Shown: one piece after another, positions 12,114 to 12,823 of the stretch | Numbering within the stretch: position 1 is the stretch's first letter | Layout of the letters: every line of letters starts with the position of its first letter | Source of the DNA: CAYUEQ01 sp964443805 | Lineage (GTDB): Bacteria; Bacillota_I; Bacilli_A; RF39; UBA660 | DNA: 12,823 nt | NCBI GenBank assembly: GCA_964443805.1 | Contig: CAYUEQ010000026.1 | Location: 1 to 12,823 of the forward strand | Reading direction: 5' to 3' | Notes under the pieces: generated by a model | Database searches by the model: none | The model's input: the letters and a program-made list of their open reading frames with translations, nothing else | Told to the model about the DNA's origin: nothing | Program-made: the position numbers and the translations under genes

Positions 12114-12650
12114 ATGATTGAAAAACAAACAAAAGAAAAAATGGAAAAAGCAATAGCTAACTTAGATGCTAGGTTAGTTAATATAAGAGCTGGTAGAGCT
12201 AATCCTACTATATTAAATGGAATTAATGTTGATTACTATGGTGTACCAACACCAATCCAATCACTTGCTAATATAACTATACCAGAGGCTAGACAACTGA
12301 TGATTAAACCATTTGATAAAAGTTCATTAAAAGATATTGAAAAAGCAATATTTGAAGCAGATTTAGGTATATCACCAACTAACAACGGAGAAATGATAAT
12401 ACTAACAATACCTGAATTAACAGAAGAACGAAGAAAAGAATATGTAAAAGAAGCAAAATCAACAGCTGAAGATACTAAAATAACTCTTAGAAATATAAGA
12501 CAAGATGCAAATAACGAAATAAAAAAACAAGATTTATCTGAAGATCAAGAAAAACTAGAATTGGAAAACATTCAAGAACTTATAAACAAGTACAATAAAA
12601 TTGTCGAAGAAAAAGCAAAAGATAAAGAAAAAGAACTTATGACTGTTTAA
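12114..12650 (+). CDS. frr: Ribosome recycling factor
   Basis: This 178-residue RRF is slightly shorter than the usual 185. The three-helix-bundle tail domain and the beta-rich head are both present: MEKAIANLDARLVNIRAGRA with NPTILNGINVDYYGVPTPI, then ANITIPEARQLMIKPFDKS, GEMIILTIPELTEERRKEYV and RNIRQDANNEIKKQ. With EF-G it splits post-termination ribosomes. ATG 12114 is forced by an in-frame TAA at 12111-12113, yet the only good ribosome site, AAGGAGA at 12094-12100, is 13 nt away, which is unusually long. It follows the tsf unit but, through its own promoter, need not depend on it. Its last codons form the left arm of its terminator. Confidence 0.96.
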   Translation: MIEKQTKEKMEKAIANLDARLVNIRAGRANPTILNGINVDYYGVPTPIQSLANITIPEARQLMIKPFDKSSLKDIEKAIFEADLGISPTNNGEMIILTIPELTEERRKEYVKEAKSTAEDTKITLRNIRQDANNEIKKQDLSEDQEKLELENIQELINKYNKIVEEKAKDKEKELMTV

Positions 12651-12663
12651 GTTCTTTTTCTTT
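12624..12663 (+). terminator. Terminator overlapping the end of frr
   Basis: The 15-nt arm 12624-12638 (AAAGAAAAAGAACTT) pairs without mismatch with 12649-12663 across a 10-nt loop. The T-rich right arm starts within the TAA (12648-12650), so the stem includes the stop codon region and the last codons of frr. Confidence 0.8.
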
Positions 12664-12673
12664 GTCAATTAAC

Positions 12674-12702
12674 TTGATTTTAAATATTACAAATGATATT
12701 AT
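12674..12702 (+). promoter_or_regulatory. Extended -10 promoter of the 3'-terminal partial gene
   Basis: TTGATT at 12674-12679 and TATTAT at 12697-12702 are 17 nt apart, with TGa at 12694-12696. It follows the frr terminator by about 10 nt. TATAAT at 12706-12711 is an alternative -10 without a matching -35. Confidence 0.55.
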
Positions 12703-12726
12703 ATATATAATAAAAGGAGGAAAATA

Positions 12727-12823
12727 ATGAAGAAATACAAAGTACCAATAATTATATCAATCATCACATTTATCCTCTTTTTTGGTGGTCTAAGCTTTGC
12801 CTATTTTTTTGTTAGTACTGAAA
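12727..12823 (+). CDS. N-terminus of a membrane-anchored or secreted protein, 3' partial
   Basis: Thirty-two codons are visible before the window ends: MKKYKVPIIISIITFILFFG then GLSFAYFFVSTE. Three lysines lead a hydrophobic helix of about 20 residues (7-28), so this is a signal anchor or signal peptide. No lipobox cysteine is seen. The start is firm, with AAAAGGAGG ending at 12720, 6 nt before the ATG. In Bacillus frr is followed by uppS, but this is not UppS. It has its own promoter, so it is a separate unit. The family cannot be named from the part seen. Confidence 0.7.
   Translation, partial: MKKYKVPIIISIITFILFFGGLSFAYFFVSTE

Noticed and set aside
1..12823. Use of the Mycoplasma genetic code (TGA as Trp)
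   Set aside because: TGA ends several clear genes at the right length (prp, the pseudopilin, the STAS-like gene), and Trp is encoded by TGG throughout.

Overview
The window is strongly AT-rich (by eye below 30% G+C outside one stretch) and reads with the standard genetic code: TGA serves as a stop in several genes, and tryptophan is TGG. Gene content and order point to a low-GC Bacillota / Mycoplasmatota-type bacterium with a reduced genome and a cell wall. The block SPOR protein-radC-mreC-mreD-spoIVFA-spoIVFB-rplU-prp-rpmA-obg matches the Bacillus order spoIIB-maf-radC-mreBCD-minCD-spoIVFA-spoIVFB-rplU-ysxB-rpmA-obg, with maf, mreB and minCD absent from their usual places. An uncultured gut Bacilli lineage (RF39- or Erysipelotrichia-like) would fit, but that is inference. 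A run of exactly 100 N inside rpsB shows this is a scaffolded draft assembly.

Layout. (1) Positions 1-390: the 3' end of a gene whose C-terminus resembles the variable C-type-lectin-like fold of diversity-generating retroelement (DGR) targets. It is about 52% G+C where its surroundings are below 30%, and an 8-bp hairpin sits on its stop codon, followed by terminator-like hairpins. (2) Positions 439-4032: a tightly packed operon for envelope and cell-shape functions (SPOR protein, RadC, MreC, MreD) plus a SpoIVFA/SpoIVFB pair, i.e. an intramembrane protease and its degenerate M23 partner. (3) Positions 4016-5073: the L21 operon (rplU, prp, rpmA), with a near-consensus promoter, a structured leader and a strong terminator. 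Prp carries its His/Cys dyad and L27 carries the cleavable extension Prp removes. (4) Positions 5089-7680: a large pseudopilin-headed surface protein with four exact-length 228-bp (76-aa) cysteine-containing repeats, inserted between rpmA and obg. (5) Positions 7677-9849: obg, then a small possibly STAS-like protein and a multi-pass membrane protein, both poorly characterised. (6) Positions 9829-12663: translation genes rpsB (with an acidic/basic tail and a Rho_N/SAP-like terminal module across the gap), tsf, a 30-residue membrane miniprotein, and frr under its own promoter. pyrH, normally between tsf and frr, is missing here. (7) From 12674 a new transcription unit starts with a membrane-anchored protein cut off by the window end.

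Transcription logic is unusually legible. Five promoters have the form TTGNNN - 17 or 18 nt - TGN - TANNNT (extended -10), and most units end in clear intrinsic terminators. Two of these have stems that include the last codons of the gene they close. The most interesting items are the DGR-like variable terminus, the repeat-bearing pseudopilin, the S2 C-terminal extension, the rpsB leader, and the miniprotein in the pyrH position.
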